Shown: positions 54,549 to 63,702, counted from the stretch's first letter. The stretch is 64,000 bases of DNA from an uncultured Actinomycetes bacterium (GCA_903852815.1 CAINRW010000044.1:1-64000); one strand, 5' to 3'. Translations and numbers: made by a program. Notes: generated by a model not told the origin, from the letters alone.

Positions 54549-54730
54549 TGAAGTTTTCAATAATTAATGGGAACCCAACACCCGAAGAGTTAGCCGCGAT
54601 TCATGCCGCAATGGCGCAACATAAACGTGAAGAGCTCACGCCAGTTATTCGTCGAAGTGTTTACGGTTTGCCACAATTACGACAGGGCCTGCCGCATCAA
54701 ATAACTTTTGGCGCACGGAAGAATTCTTAG
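54548..54730 (+). CDS. accE: Acyl-CoA carboxylase epsilon subunit
   Basis: 60 residues. The core IINGNPTPEELAAIHAAMAQ (5-24) is the typical AccE opening, with a short basic C-terminal portion. The small epsilon subunit stabilises the AccA-AccD complex in actinobacteria. It overlaps the accD stop by one base (TAATG), and maf follows after three bases. Much shorter than mycobacterial AccE5, because it lacks that protein's long N-terminal extension. Confidence 0.85.
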   Translation: MKFSIINGNPTPEELAAIHAAMAQHKREELTPVIRRSVYGLPQLRQGLPHQITFGARKNS

Positions 54731-54733
54731 CCA

Positions 54734-55336
54734 ATGCCACGTATCGTATTAGCTTCAGCTTCGACCTCACGTCGACGCCTTCTTGAATCTGCTGGTTTAA
54801 AACCAACGATTATGGTCAGTCATGTTGATGAAGAAACTGATTTTTTCAATTCAATGTCGCCTTCCGACATGGTGATTGCATTAGCAATCACTAAAGCGCA
54901 CACAATTCGTGAGCAAATAGATTTTCCAGCAATAATTATTGGTTGTGATTCAACTTTTGAATTTCAAGGCCAATCATTAGGTAAGCCTGGAACTCCAGCA
55001 GTTGCAATCGAGCGCGCTTCGCGAGTTCGCGGCAAATCCGGCCTACTCCATACAGGCCATTGCATTATTGATACTGAAAAAGGCAAAGAGATTTCGAGCA
55101 TCGTTACAACTAAAGTAACTTTCGATGACATGAGCGATGCTGAAATTGCAGATTACGTAGCAAGCGGTGAACCGCTTCATGTAGCTGGTGGCTTCACTCT
55201 CGATGGCTTTAGTTCGCCCTTTATTCCACTCATTGAAGGTGACTACACAAATGTTGTAGGAATTTCTATGCCTTTCGTTAGACAAGCTTTTAAACAACTT
55301 GGATATTCTTGGCCAGAGGTAAAGGTGATGCAATGA
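54734..55336 (+). CDS. maf: Maf family nucleoside-triphosphate pyrophosphatase
   Basis: 200 residues. The family start [19 protein letters not shown] (3-21), [18 protein letters not shown] (about 74-91) and the basic/acid pair in [21 protein letters not shown] are present. Maf proteins hydrolyse dTTP, UTP or modified nucleotides such as m5UTP. It sits between accE and accA as in Mycobacterium. The stop overlaps the accA start as ATGA. Confidence 0.93.
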   Translation: MPRIVLASASTSRRRLLESAGLKPTIMVSHVDEETDFFNSMSPSDMVIALAITKAHTIREQIDFPAIIIGCDSTFEFQGQSLGKPGTPAVAIERASRVRGKSGLLHTGHCIIDTEKGKEISSIVTTKVTFDDMSDAEIADYVASGEPLHVAGGFTLDGFSSPFIPLIEGDYTNVVGISMPFVRQAFKQLGYSWPEVKVMQ

Positions 55337-57051
55337 AACGCGTTTTAATCGCAAATCGAGGTGAAATTGCCGTCCGTGTGATCCGTGCATGCAAGGATCA
55401 TGGTTTAGAGAGCGTTGCTGTTTACTCTGATGAGGATCGCACCGCGATTCACGCACAGATTGCCGATGCTGCTTTTTCACTGAAAGGCACAACTGCCACA
55501 CAGACGTATTTGAATATTGAAAAGCTAATCGCAGTTGCAAAAGAGTCAGGCGCAGATGCAGTTCACCCTGGTTATGGATTTCTTTCAGAGAATGCCAATT
55601 TTGCACAGGCTGTTATTGATGCAGGATTGATTTGGATTGGACCGCCACCGGCAGCTATTCGAGCACTTGGCGATAAAGTCTCAGCGCGCAAAATTGCCGC
55701 CAAAGCTGGCGCACCACTAGTTGCTGGTACAAAAGATCCGGTTGCAGGTCACGAAGAAGTTATTGAATTTGCGAAAGAGCATGGGTTACCGGTTGCAATT
55801 AAGGCCGCACATGGTGGCGGTGGTCGCGGACTTAAAGTTGCGCGCACGATGGAGGAGATTCCAGAGTTATTTGCATCGGCAGTGCGTGAGGCAATTAGTG
55901 GTTTCGGTAGAGGCGAATGTTTTGTTGAGCGATATTTAGATAAACCTCGACACGTTGAAACCCAAGTACTCGTTGATCACAGTGGACATGCAGTAGTAGT
56001 TAGTACTCGCGATTGTTCACTTCAACGTCGCCATCAAAAACTTGTTGAAGAAGCGCCCGCACCATTTTTAACGCAAGAACAAAATCAAGAGTTGTATCGC
56101 TCCAGTAAAGCCATCATGAAAGAGGCGGGTTACGTTGGCGCAGGAACGTGCGAATTTTTAGTCGGTGCAGATGGAACCATTTCATTCTTAGAAGTAAATA
56201 CTCGACTTCAAGTTGAGCACCCAGTGAGTGAAGAAGTTACCGGGATTGATTTAGTTCGTGAACAGTTCCGAATTGCGATGGGTGAATCACTTGGTTTTGA
56301 TGATCCAGTTATTCGTGGACACTCTTTTGAATTTCGTATTAACGGCGAAGATCCTGGTCGCTCATTTCTTCCAGCACCAGGCCGTATCACTGAGTGGGTC
56401 ATTCCGACTGGCCCAGGTGTGCGCATCGATGCCGGTTTTAAGAATGGTGACACCATTGGTGGAAACTTCGATTCACTTCTTGCAAAATTAATTGTCACTG
56501 GAGCAACGCGTGAACAGGCCCTTGAACGTGCACGTCGGGCTTTAGCTGAATTTACGGTTGAAGGTTTAGCTACTGCGATTCCATTTCACCGTGCAATCGT
56601 GGAAGATCGCGCTTTTACGCAAGACTTTACGGTTTACACAAGTTATATCGAAAATGAATTTACAAATGAGATTCCTGCATACCAAGCTAGCGCTTTGCCA
56701 ATAGAGACGCATATGGCCCCTGAACACTTGGTCACTGAAGTCAATGGAAAACGCTTTGAAATTTTGGTCCATGCGCCAAAGCCTGTAGTTAAACGCCACC
56801 GAGCCAAACAATCCATGGCTGGCGGTGCTGGCGGTGCATCTCTGGCAAGTCCGATGCAAGGAACCGTTGTAAAGATTGCACTTTCCGAAGGTGACCATGT
56901 TGAAGTTGGAGATTTAGTTATCGTTCTTGAGGCGATGAAAATGGAACAACCTTTAATGGCACATAAAGCAGGCATCATCAGTAATCTCACTGCAGTAATC
57001 GGCGCTACCGTTTCAAGTGGCACCGTACTTTGTGACATTATTGATGCATGA
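55333..57051 (+). CDS. accA: Biotin carboxylase/biotin carrier protein (alpha) subunit of acyl-CoA carboxylase
   Basis: 572 residues from the ATG at 55333, which has AGGTG eight bases upstream and overlaps maf by ATGA. Biotin carboxylase domain: [52 protein letters not shown] Gly/Ala-rich linker leads to the biotin carrier domain with the biotinyl lysine in LEAMKMEQP (about 540). It carboxylates biotin, passing CO2 to AccD. The AccA3-type fusion is standard in actinobacteria. Confidence 0.96.
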   Translation: MKRVLIANRGEIAVRVIRACKDHGLESVAVYSDEDRTAIHAQIADAAFSLKGTTATQTYLNIEKLIAVAKESGADAVHPGYGFLSENANFAQAVIDAGLIWIGPPPAAIRALGDKVSARKIAAKAGAPLVAGTKDPVAGHEEVIEFAKEHGLPVAIKAAHGGGGRGLKVARTMEEIPELFASAVREAISGFGRGECFVERYLDKPRHVETQVLVDHSGHAVVVSTRDCSLQRRHQKLVEEAPAPFLTQEQNQELYRSSKAIMKEAGYVGAGTCEFLVGADGTISFLEVNTRLQVEHPVSEEVTGIDLVREQFRIAMGESLGFDDPVIRGHSFEFRINGEDPGRSFLPAPGRITEWVIPTGPGVRIDAGFKNGDTIGGNFDSLLAKLIVTGATREQALERARRALAEFTVEGLATAIPFHRAIVEDRAFTQDFTVYTSYIENEFTNEIPAYQASALPIETHMAPEHLVTEVNGKRFEILVHAPKPVVKRHRAKQSMAGGAGGASLASPMQGTVVKIALSEGDHVEVGDLVIVLEAMKMEQPLMAHKAGIISNLTAVIGATVSSGTVLCDIIDA

Positions 57052-57878
57052 CAAATAGCGAACTCCTTTACACCGACCCACTCGCAGCTGCTGAGATTGC
57101 AGCTGCTGAGATTGCAGATCGCACTGGAGTTGAACTTCATGATGTTGCATTAGTAATGGGTTCTGGCTGGGTTGGCGCGGTCGACGCGCTAGGTGAGGCG
57201 ATATTTGAATGTAATGCTGAAGAATTCACAGGGTTCTTGCCACCCACCGTTGAAGGCCATTCCGGAAAAGTTCGTTCCTATGAACTTGATAGTGATGGAA
57301 AGAAATTGCGCGCTTTAGTTTTTCTTGGCCGCACGCATTTATATGAAGGAAAAGGTGTCGAACCAGTAGTGCACAGTGTTCGCACAGCAGTTAAAGCTGG
57401 TTGCAAAATTATAATTTTGACAAACGCATGTGGTGGAATTAATAGAGATTACACAGTTGGTCAACCTGTTCTCATTCGTGACCATATTTCACTTACTGCG
57501 GTTTCACCTTTATCTGGTGCCACTTTCGTTGATTTAACCGATCTATACAGTAAACGCATCCGTGAGATTGTGAAAAAGGAAGACTCGACTTTATCTGAAG
57601 GTGTTTATGTCCATTGGCGTGGTCCCACGTATGAAACACCTGCGGAGATAATTATGATGCGCACGATGGGAGCAGATTTAGTTGGAATGTCTACGGTTCC
57701 AGAGGCAATCGCGGCGCATGCACTAGGTGCTGAAGTCCTCGGTATCTCGCTGGTAACTAATGCTGCCGCTGGAGTAACGGGTGAAAAACTCAATCATGAA
57801 GAAGTAATCGCTGCCGGTAAGGCCGCTGCAAGTCGAATGGGCGCACTTCTCAAAGGGGTTATTCCGAAGTTATTCTAG
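57048..57878 (+). CDS. Purine-nucleoside phosphorylase
   Basis: 276 residues of the trimeric PNP family. [14 protein letters not shown] (about 32-45) is the phosphate loop, [18 protein letters not shown] carries the phosphate histidine, [11 protein letters not shown] (about 125-135) and the base-binding segment [29 protein letters not shown] are intact. It phosphorolyses inosine/guanosine and their deoxy forms to base plus (deoxy)ribose-1-phosphate. Codons 13-22 are an exact tandem duplication of a 15-base unit (AAAEI twice). Overlaps accA by ATGA. Confidence 0.94.
   Translation: MTNSELLYTDPLAAAEIAAAEIADRTGVELHDVALVMGSGWVGAVDALGEAIFECNAEEFTGFLPPTVEGHSGKVRSYELDSDGKKLRALVFLGRTHLYEGKGVEPVVHSVRTAVKAGCKIIILTNACGGINRDYTVGQPVLIRDHISLTAVSPLSGATFVDLTDLYSKRIREIVKKEDSTLSEGVYVHWRGPTYETPAEIIMMRTMGADLVGMSTVPEAIAAHALGAEVLGISLVTNAAAGVTGEKLNHEEVIAAGKAAASRMGALLKGVIPKLF
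57084..57113 (+). repeat. 15-base tandem duplication within the PNP gene
   Basis: GCAGCTGCTGAGATT occurs twice in a row at 57084-57098 and 57099-57113, followed by GCAG of a third partial copy. It adds five codons in frame, residues AAAEI, to the N-terminal helix before the phosphate loop. Confidence 0.9.
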
Positions 57879-57882
57879 GAAC

Positions 57883-59493
57883 ATGGATCTTAAGCAAGAA
57901 GTAGAACTATGGATTGCAGATGATCCAGATGAGAAAACGGCCCAGCAGTTACAAGAATGGCTGAACACAAATAACGAAGCGCAATTGCGCGCATCTTTCT
58001 CTGGATTTTTACAGTTTGGCACTGCTGGACTTCGTGGACCTATTCGACCCGGCCCATCTGGAATGAATCGCGCGGTCGTAGGTCGCGCGGCTGCAGGTAT
58101 TGCGGCTTACATGCGCGAGCGAAATCTTTCCAGTGTGGTTATCGGGCGCGATGCGCGTCATGGCTCTGAAGATTTCACTTTCGAAACGGCTGAAATTATG
58201 TCTGGCGCGGGGATGAAAGTTTTCGTCTTACCCCGACCACTTCCAACACCTGTTCTTGCTTTTGCCACAAATGAATTGAAATGTGATGTTGGAATTATGG
58301 TCACCGCAAGTCATAACCCACCTCAAGATAATGGTTACAAGGTGTATTTAGGTGGTACCGTAGATGGAATCCATTACAGAGGTTCGCAAATAGTTTCTCC
58401 CACCGATGAAGCTATTGCTGAAAAAATTGCATCCATAAATTCATTAAAATCACAACCGCGAGGAAAAGTTTGGACAATCGTGGGCGAAGAAGTTGTTCAC
58501 AAATACGTAGGGATTACAGCATCACTTGCGCATAGACCTGGAAATTTAAAGATTGTTTATACGGCAATGCATGGTGTGGGAACCGAAACATTGCAACATG
58601 TTTTTTATAAAGCCGGTTTTCCTCAACCAATTCTCGTCGATGCGCAATCCAAACCAGATCCAGATTTTCCAACTGTAGCTTTTCCAAATCCTGAAGAGCC
58701 CGGTGCCATAGATCTTGCACTTGAAACTGCCAGGAATTTTGATGCTGATCTGGTTATCGCAAATGATCCAGATGCAGATCGATGCGCCGCAGCGGTTAAG
58801 GATCCAATTCTTGGCTGGAGAATGTTGCGCGGAGATGAACTCGGCGTTGTGTTGGGTGAAACAATTGCACGAGAAACAACGTCAGGAATTCTGGCTAACT
58901 CAATAGTTTCATCTTCGATTCTTAAGAAAATTGCGGGACATTACGACCATGAATTTAAGGAAACGCTCACAGGATTTAAATGGTTAGCAAAGATTGAGGG
59001 TCTAACTTTTGGTTATGAAGAAGCTCTTGGTTACGCCGTGGATGCGATAACAGTAAATGATAAAGATGGAATCTCGGCAGCAATTAAACTTGCACAAATA
59101 GCCACGGATTTAGCTAACCAGAATAAAACAATTTTGGATTTACTTGACGAAGTCTGGCAACGTCATGGTTTTCATGCAACTGAACAGATATCTATTCGTC
59201 TACAGAATCTCTCCCAAGTTGGTCAGATTATGGGAAATCTGCGAAGTAATTCGCCCGAAGAAATTGCTGGGCGAAAAGTTGAATCGATTGATGATTTAAA
59301 TCAACCAAAAGATGGCCTTCCACCAACTGATGGTTTGCGACTCTGGTTAGCCGGCGGAATTCGAATCATAATTCGTCCTAGCGGCACTGAAGCAAAGATG
59401 AAGTGTTACATTGAGGTCATTGAAAAGGATTCTCAACTTGCTCAAGTAGTTCTGGATCAACTGCGAGCCCCATTGAAGGAATTACTACAGTGA
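57883..59493 (+). CDS. Alpha-phosphohexomutase of the PGM2/PmmB type (possible phosphopentomutase)
   Basis: 536 residues. The N-terminal extension and LQFGTAGLRGPIRPG start are typical of the long PGM2/YhxB type. The phospho-serine is in VTASHNPPQDNGYKVYLGG (about 146-164), the metal loop is ANDPDADRCAAAV, and the phosphate loop is RPSGTEAKMKCYIEV. Long-type members act on hexose phosphates or, as in human PGM2, on pentose phosphates. Here the gene sits between PNP and DeoC, where a (deoxy)ribose-1-P to 5-P mutase is needed and no deoB is seen, so phosphopentomutase function is a reasoned inference. Four-base overlap with deoC. Confidence 0.88.
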   Translation: MDLKQEVELWIADDPDEKTAQQLQEWLNTNNEAQLRASFSGFLQFGTAGLRGPIRPGPSGMNRAVVGRAAAGIAAYMRERNLSSVVIGRDARHGSEDFTFETAEIMSGAGMKVFVLPRPLPTPVLAFATNELKCDVGIMVTASHNPPQDNGYKVYLGGTVDGIHYRGSQIVSPTDEAIAEKIASINSLKSQPRGKVWTIVGEEVVHKYVGITASLAHRPGNLKIVYTAMHGVGTETLQHVFYKAGFPQPILVDAQSKPDPDFPTVAFPNPEEPGAIDLALETARNFDADLVIANDPDADRCAAAVKDPILGWRMLRGDELGVVLGETIARETTSGILANSIVSSSILKKIAGHYDHEFKETLTGFKWLAKIEGLTFGYEEALGYAVDAITVNDKDGISAAIKLAQIATDLANQNKTILDLLDEVWQRHGFHATEQISIRLQNLSQVGQIMGNLRSNSPEEIAGRKVESIDDLNQPKDGLPPTDGLRLWLAGGIRIIIRPSGTEAKMKCYIEVIEKDSQLAQVVLDQLRAPLKELLQ

Positions 59494-60437
59494 AATTTTT
59501 CGGTTTAGTTGATGGCAGTGATTCATCTCTAAGAAAATTCCTGGCCTCACTTCCAGCGGTAGATCAAGTTGGTGCAGATTCAAGAGCGGCCATGCTTGCT
59601 ACACGAAGTATCAAAGCATCATCAAAGCGTTGGGCAATCGATACGGCGATTCGTATGGTTGATTTAACAACTCTTGAAGGTGCCGATACCCGCGGAAAAG
59701 TTGAAGCTCTCTGCACAAAAGCCGTCCGTCCTGATCCCACAAATCCTGATGTGCCAAGTGTGGGAGCAGTGTGTGTCTATAACGACATGGTTGGAATTGC
59801 CAGAACTCATTTGGATTTAATTGGCGGTCAACATGTTGGAGTTGCCGCGGTATCAACTGCCTTCCCTTCAGGCCGGGCCTCAATGAGCGTTAAAATTCAA
59901 GATACACAAGATGCAATCGATGCCGGTGCCTCTGAAATCGATATGGTGATTGACCGTGGTGCATTTCTTTCTGGAAACTACATCGATGTATTCAATGAGA
60001 TTGTTGCAATCCGAGAAATTTGTGGCGACAAAGCCCACTTAAAAGTTATTTTTGAAACTGGAGAACTTGTCACCTATGACAACGTTCGTAAAGCATCATT
60101 TCTAGCAATGGCCGCCGGGGCCCACTTCATTAAAACATCCACTGGAAAAGTTGCACCGGCCGCAACTGCACCTGTTGTCTTAGTAATGCTAGAAGCAGTA
60201 CGTGATTTCTACGCGATGACACAGGTTCGAATAGGTGTTAAACCCGCTGGAGGAATTCGTACTACTAAAGATGCCATCAAGCAATTGGTGCTAGTCAATG
60301 AAACTGCTGGGCCCGACTGGCTTACACCTTCACTTTTCCGAATCGGTGCAAGCGCGCTACTCAATGATTTATTAATGCAACGCATGAAAATGGATGATGG
60401 CTACTACGCTAGCCCTCAGTATGTAACGATCGATTAA
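59490..60437 (+). CDS. deoC: Deoxyribose-phosphate aldolase
   Basis: 315 residues. The TIM-barrel lysines are in AHLKVIFETGELV and the Schiff-base AHFIKTSTGKVAPAAT (about 211-226), with the acid VKPAGGIRT close behind. DeoC splits 2-deoxyribose-5-phosphate into glyceraldehyde-3-phosphate and acetaldehyde. The two downstream aldehyde dehydrogenase genes would remove acetaldehyde. It is longer than E. coli DeoC (about 260) owing to an N-terminal segment seen in actinobacterial and animal types. Confidence 0.94.
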   Translation: MKFFGLVDGSDSSLRKFLASLPAVDQVGADSRAAMLATRSIKASSKRWAIDTAIRMVDLTTLEGADTRGKVEALCTKAVRPDPTNPDVPSVGAVCVYNDMVGIARTHLDLIGGQHVGVAAVSTAFPSGRASMSVKIQDTQDAIDAGASEIDMVIDRGAFLSGNYIDVFNEIVAIREICGDKAHLKVIFETGELVTYDNVRKASFLAMAAGAHFIKTSTGKVAPAATAPVVLVMLEAVRDFYAMTQVRIGVKPAGGIRTTKDAIKQLVLVNETAGPDWLTPSLFRIGASALLNDLLMQRMKMDDGYYASPQYVTID

Positions 60438-60448
60438 TGGAGGATAAA

Positions 60449-61888
60449 GTGAGTTTTGAATATGCGCCAGCTCCAGAATCACGCACGGTCGTTTCAATAA
60501 AAGCCAAATATGGACATTTCATTGGCGGAAAGTTTGTCGCTGGCAATAAACACTTCCCAACCATAAATCCAGCAACTGAAGAAGTTCTCTCTCAGATTGC
60601 TCTTGCAGGAAAAGCTGAAGTTGATGCGGCAGTTAAGGCAGCGCGCAAGGCTTATACGACCACGTGGTCGAAAATGAGTGGACGCGAACGTGGAAAGTAT
60701 TTATTCCGAATCGCGCGCATAATGCAGGAACGCTCTCGTGAATTCGCCGTTCTTGAAACCCTTGATAATGGAAAACCTATTCGCGAATCACGTGATACAG
60801 ATATTCCACTAGCTGCTGCGCACTTTTTCTATCATGCCGGTTGGGCAGATAAATTGGAATACGCAGGTCTTGGCACCGTCACTAAAGCACATGGTGTTGC
60901 CGGACAGATAATTCCATGGAACTTTCCACTTCTTATGTTGGCTTGGAAAGTTGCACCCGCCCTTGCCGCAGGTAACACCGTAGTTTTAAAGCCGGCAGAA
61001 TCGACTTCACTGACAGCATTACTTTTTGCCGAGGTGTGTCAGCAAGCCGAACTTCCTGCTGGAGTTGTCAATATTGTTACTGGTGATGGTTCTACTGGTG
61101 CACTTATTGTCAATCATCCAGGAATCGACAAGATTGCTTTCACTGGATCAACTGAAGTTGGAAAATTAATTGCGCGCGCAGTTGCTCCAACTTCAAAGAG
61201 TGTAACTCTAGAGCTCGGTGGAAAAGCTGCAAATATTGTTTTTGAAGATGCAGCAATCGATGAAGCCGTCGAGGGAATCGTTAATGGAATCTTTTTCAAT
61301 CAAGGTCATGTTTGTTGTGCGGGGTCACGACTGTTATTGCAAGAAAATATTGCCGAAGAAGTTCTAGAGAAACTTAAAGTCAGAATGGCAAAAATTCGTG
61401 TTGGCGATCCGATGGATAAGAACACAGATTTAGGTGCGATTAATAGTAAAGAACAACTAAATAAAATAACTGAACTTACTGCCACTGGTGATTCAGAAGG
61501 AGCGCAGCGTTGGAGTGCCCCTTGCGAACTGCCTGGAAAGGGTTTTTGGTTTGCTCCCACTATCTTTATTGGGGTTACCCAAACACATCGCATTGCTCGC
61601 GAAGAGATTTTTGGTCCAGTTTTATCGGTCTTAACTTTTAGAACCCCACAAGAAGCTATCGATAAAGCGAATAACACACCTTTCGGCTTATCTGCAGGAA
61701 TCTGGAGTGATAAAGGTTCGAAAATCTTATGGGCATCATCCCAACTTCGTGCCGGAGTTATTTGGGCAAATACCTTTAATAAATTTGATCCAACATCACC
61801 GTTTGGCGGATATAAAGAATCTGGCTGGGGCCGTGAAGGTGGCCGTCATGGTCTCAGTGCATATTTGAAGGGAGCATCACATGAGTAA
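60449..61888 (+). CDS. Aldehyde dehydrogenase, catalytic (ALDH16 N-terminal-like)
   Basis: 479 residues from the GTG at 60449, chosen because GGAGG lies five bases upstream; an ATG at 60437 would contain it. NAD domain with IPWNFPLLMLAWKVAPALAAGN, catalytic Glu in LELGGKAANIVFED (about 250-263) and catalytic Cys289 in NQGHVCCAGSR. A normal active ALDH subunit, likely oxidising the acetaldehyde from DeoC. Together with the truncated ALDH gene that follows with an eight-base overlap, it reproduces the two-domain ALDH16 layout as separate chains. Confidence 0.92.
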   Translation: MSFEYAPAPESRTVVSIKAKYGHFIGGKFVAGNKHFPTINPATEEVLSQIALAGKAEVDAAVKAARKAYTTTWSKMSGRERGKYLFRIARIMQERSREFAVLETLDNGKPIRESRDTDIPLAAAHFFYHAGWADKLEYAGLGTVTKAHGVAGQIIPWNFPLLMLAWKVAPALAAGNTVVLKPAESTSLTALLFAEVCQQAELPAGVVNIVTGDGSTGALIVNHPGIDKIAFTGSTEVGKLIARAVAPTSKSVTLELGGKAANIVFEDAAIDEAVEGIVNGIFFNQGHVCCAGSRLLLQENIAEEVLEKLKVRMAKIRVGDPMDKNTDLGAINSKEQLNKITELTATGDSEGAQRWSAPCELPGKGFWFAPTIFIGVTQTHRIAREEIFGPVLSVLTFRTPQEAIDKANNTPFGLSAGIWSDKGSKILWASSQLRAGVIWANTFNKFDPTSPFGGYKESGWGREGGRHGLSAYLKGASHE

Positions 61889-62723
61889 TCGAATTGATGT
61901 GAAAAAAACTTACAAGCTTTATATCAATGGAGTTTTTCCACGTACTGAATCGGGCCGCACGTACGAAGTCAAAAATGCAAAAGGTGATTTCATTGCTAAC
62001 CCATGTCTTGCATCGCGTAAAGATTTAAAGGATGCAGTCGTTGCCGCCCGCGCCGCCCAGCCAGGTTGGAATAAAGCAACGGCCTACAACAAGGGTCAGA
62101 TTCTTTATCGAATTGCTGAGATGCTTGAAGGCCGAAGCGCTCAATTTGTTGATGAGATTTGCGCCGTTACTGGAGTCACTAAAACTGCAGCGGTAAAGGA
62201 AGTTAATGAATCAGTGGATCGTCTTGTTTGGTATGCCGGTTGGTCTGACAAAATTTCCTCCCTCACTGGTGCGCTCAATCCAGTGGCAGGTCCGTATTAC
62301 AACTTTACGATTCCTGAAAGTATGGGGGTCATTGCTGCCATTGCACCAGAATCTCCATCATTGCTTGGATTGATTGATGCGATTTCTCCGATAATTGTCG
62401 GTGGCAATACTGTGGTGGTTCTGGCAAGTAACAAAGCCCCACTTTCTGCCATGAGTTTTGCTGAAGTACTTGCTACAAGTGATGTTCCGGCAGGTGTTAT
62501 CAATATTTTGACTGGCAAGAAAGAAGAGATTGCGCCTTGGATGGCATCTCATATGGATATCGATGGTTTTGATATTTCAGGATTAAATAAAAAAATGCAC
62601 ACCGACATCAAAGTTGCTGGAGCCGAAAACCTTAAACGGATTTACTCCTTTAAAGCCGCTGAACCAGGACGTATTTTAGCTTTCCTTGAGAATAAAACCG
62701 TTTGGCACCCAATCGGAATTTAA
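61881..62723 (+). CDS. Truncated aldehyde dehydrogenase-like subunit lacking the catalytic domain (ALDH16 C-terminal-like)
   Basis: 280 residues, about 60% of a normal ALDH. Residues 14-210 follow the ALDH NAD-domain pattern (SMGVIAAIAPESPSLLGL, VGGNTVVVLASNKAPLSAMSF), but the segment holding the catalytic Cys and Glu is absent, and the chain closes with a short basic end and KTVWHPIGI. GGAG lies six bases before the ATG, and the start lies within the upstream gene (ATGAGTAA). This is the size and form of the second, non-catalytic domain of ALDH16 proteins, so it is probably a structural partner rather than a decaying gene. Confidence 0.85.
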   Translation: MSNRIDVKKTYKLYINGVFPRTESGRTYEVKNAKGDFIANPCLASRKDLKDAVVAARAAQPGWNKATAYNKGQILYRIAEMLEGRSAQFVDEICAVTGVTKTAAVKEVNESVDRLVWYAGWSDKISSLTGALNPVAGPYYNFTIPESMGVIAAIAPESPSLLGLIDAISPIIVGGNTVVVLASNKAPLSAMSFAEVLATSDVPAGVINILTGKKEEIAPWMASHMDIDGFDISGLNKKMHTDIKVAGAENLKRIYSFKAAEPGRILAFLENKTVWHPIGI

Positions 62724-62727
62724 CGGC

Positions 62728-63684
62728 TTATTCAACCCATTGTGAATCAATAGTTTTAAACCACAGTTGCTCAACTGCAGCGACATCTAAATCTAGAGTC
62801 ACGCGCACTGACGCCGAATCAACGAGATCAAGTGGCTCAAGCGCTTTAAGAAATGGTGCTCGGCGATCACAAATAGTTTGACCACGTGCAGGTCCATGTG
62901 AAGTATCAACAACTACATCGAAAATCTCTGTGGTAAATAATTCGGGATGAATTGCACTAGCTACTGCCCCGTAATCACCCAACGTGATTGGCGATACATG
63001 CAAACGTTCTATAAATGCATCGATCAAAGTTCCAGCAAATTGCGCAGCAGGATCTGAGGAGGCTTTAAGTTTTGCAGCATCGGAACTTGTTGCACCAGGG
63101 CGCATAAAGACATCGAGACCATACATAGTTATTGGGACACCGCTTTGGAAAACAATGGCTGCCGCTTCTGGATCGTGCCACACGTTAAATTCTGCAGCTG
63201 CTGTCGCATTTCCTGCCGAGGCTGAACCTCCCATCAAAACAATTCGATGCAACTTCTTAGCCGTCTCTGGAAATGCACGAAGAAACAAAGCAATATTTGT
63301 TAATGGTGCGATTGGCACCAAAGTTACTGGGTCATCAGAGTTTTCGATTAAATCTCGCAACAGCTCAACGGCCGTGCGCGAATCTACGGTTCGAGACGAA
63401 GGTGCGATACCGAGATCGCCCATACCATCTGCTCCATGTACATATTCGGCGTATTCAGATTTTCCAAGCAGTGGGCGCACTGCGCCTCGGGCAACTGGAA
63501 TATCACCAGCACCGGCTGCATCTAAGACTTTAAAAGTATTGGCGATAACTTGATCAACATTCGTATTTCCATCAACACATGTAATTCCGAGTAAATTGAT
63601 TTCTGGATGGCGCGCTGCGAATAAAACCGCAAAGGCATCATCTACACCAGTATCAACATCGAGAATGATTGAAGTTTTTTTCAT
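62728..63684 (-). CDS. Nucleoside hydrolase (IunH family)
   Basis: 318 residues. The calcium/ribose site DVDTGVDDAFAV (9-20) is intact, with the second acid region FNVWHDPEAAAIVFQ (about 166-180) and LVPIAPLTNIALF (about 121-133). The enzyme cleaves nucleosides to base and free ribose. Ribose would be taken by the ribokinase-like gene that is divergent from it. Purine or pyrimidine preference cannot be read. It converges on the truncated ALDH gene with a four-base gap, and its start codon is 18 bases from the ribokinase start. Confidence 0.93.
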   Translation of the reverse strand: MKKTSIILDVDTGVDDAFAVLFAARHPEINLLGITCVDGNTNVDQVIANTFKVLDAAGAGDIPVARGAVRPLLGKSEYAEYVHGADGMGDLGIAPSSRTVDSRTAVELLRDLIENSDDPVTLVPIAPLTNIALFLRAFPETAKKLHRIVLMGGSASAGNATAAAEFNVWHDPEAAAIVFQSGVPITMYGLDVFMRPGATSSDAAKLKASSDPAAQFAGTLIDAFIERLHVSPITLGDYGAVASAIHPELFTTEIFDVVVDTSHGPARGQTICDRRAPFLKALEPLDLVDSASVRVTLDLDVAAVEQLWFKTIDSQWVE

Positions 63685-63690
63685 AAGCGA

Positions 63691-63697
63691 TAGCCTA
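63691..63697. promoter_or_regulatory. Shared symmetric -10 (TAGCCTA) for nucleoside hydrolase and ribokinase
   Basis: The plus strand reads TAGCCT, six bases, then the ATG at 63703; the minus strand reads TAGGCT, seven bases, then the ATG at 63684. The layout is identical to the birA/accD region. Confidence 0.55.
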
Positions 63698-63702
63698 TCT
63701 CT

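Noticed and set aside
55043-55606. 187-codon minus-strand ORF across maf and accA
   Set aside because: Shadow of two conserved genes; low-complexity His/Gln/Leu-rich translation without domain.
61881-61888. Frameshift error joining the two ALDH genes
   Set aside because: The second gene has its own GGAG at correct spacing and an ATG, the first has a complete ALDH C-terminus, and the second restarts with a new ALDH N-terminal pattern, so they are two chains.
62984-63553. 189-codon plus-strand ORF inside the nucleoside hydrolase
   Set aside because: Fully antisense to an intact IunH gene with conserved motifs; no family resemblance.
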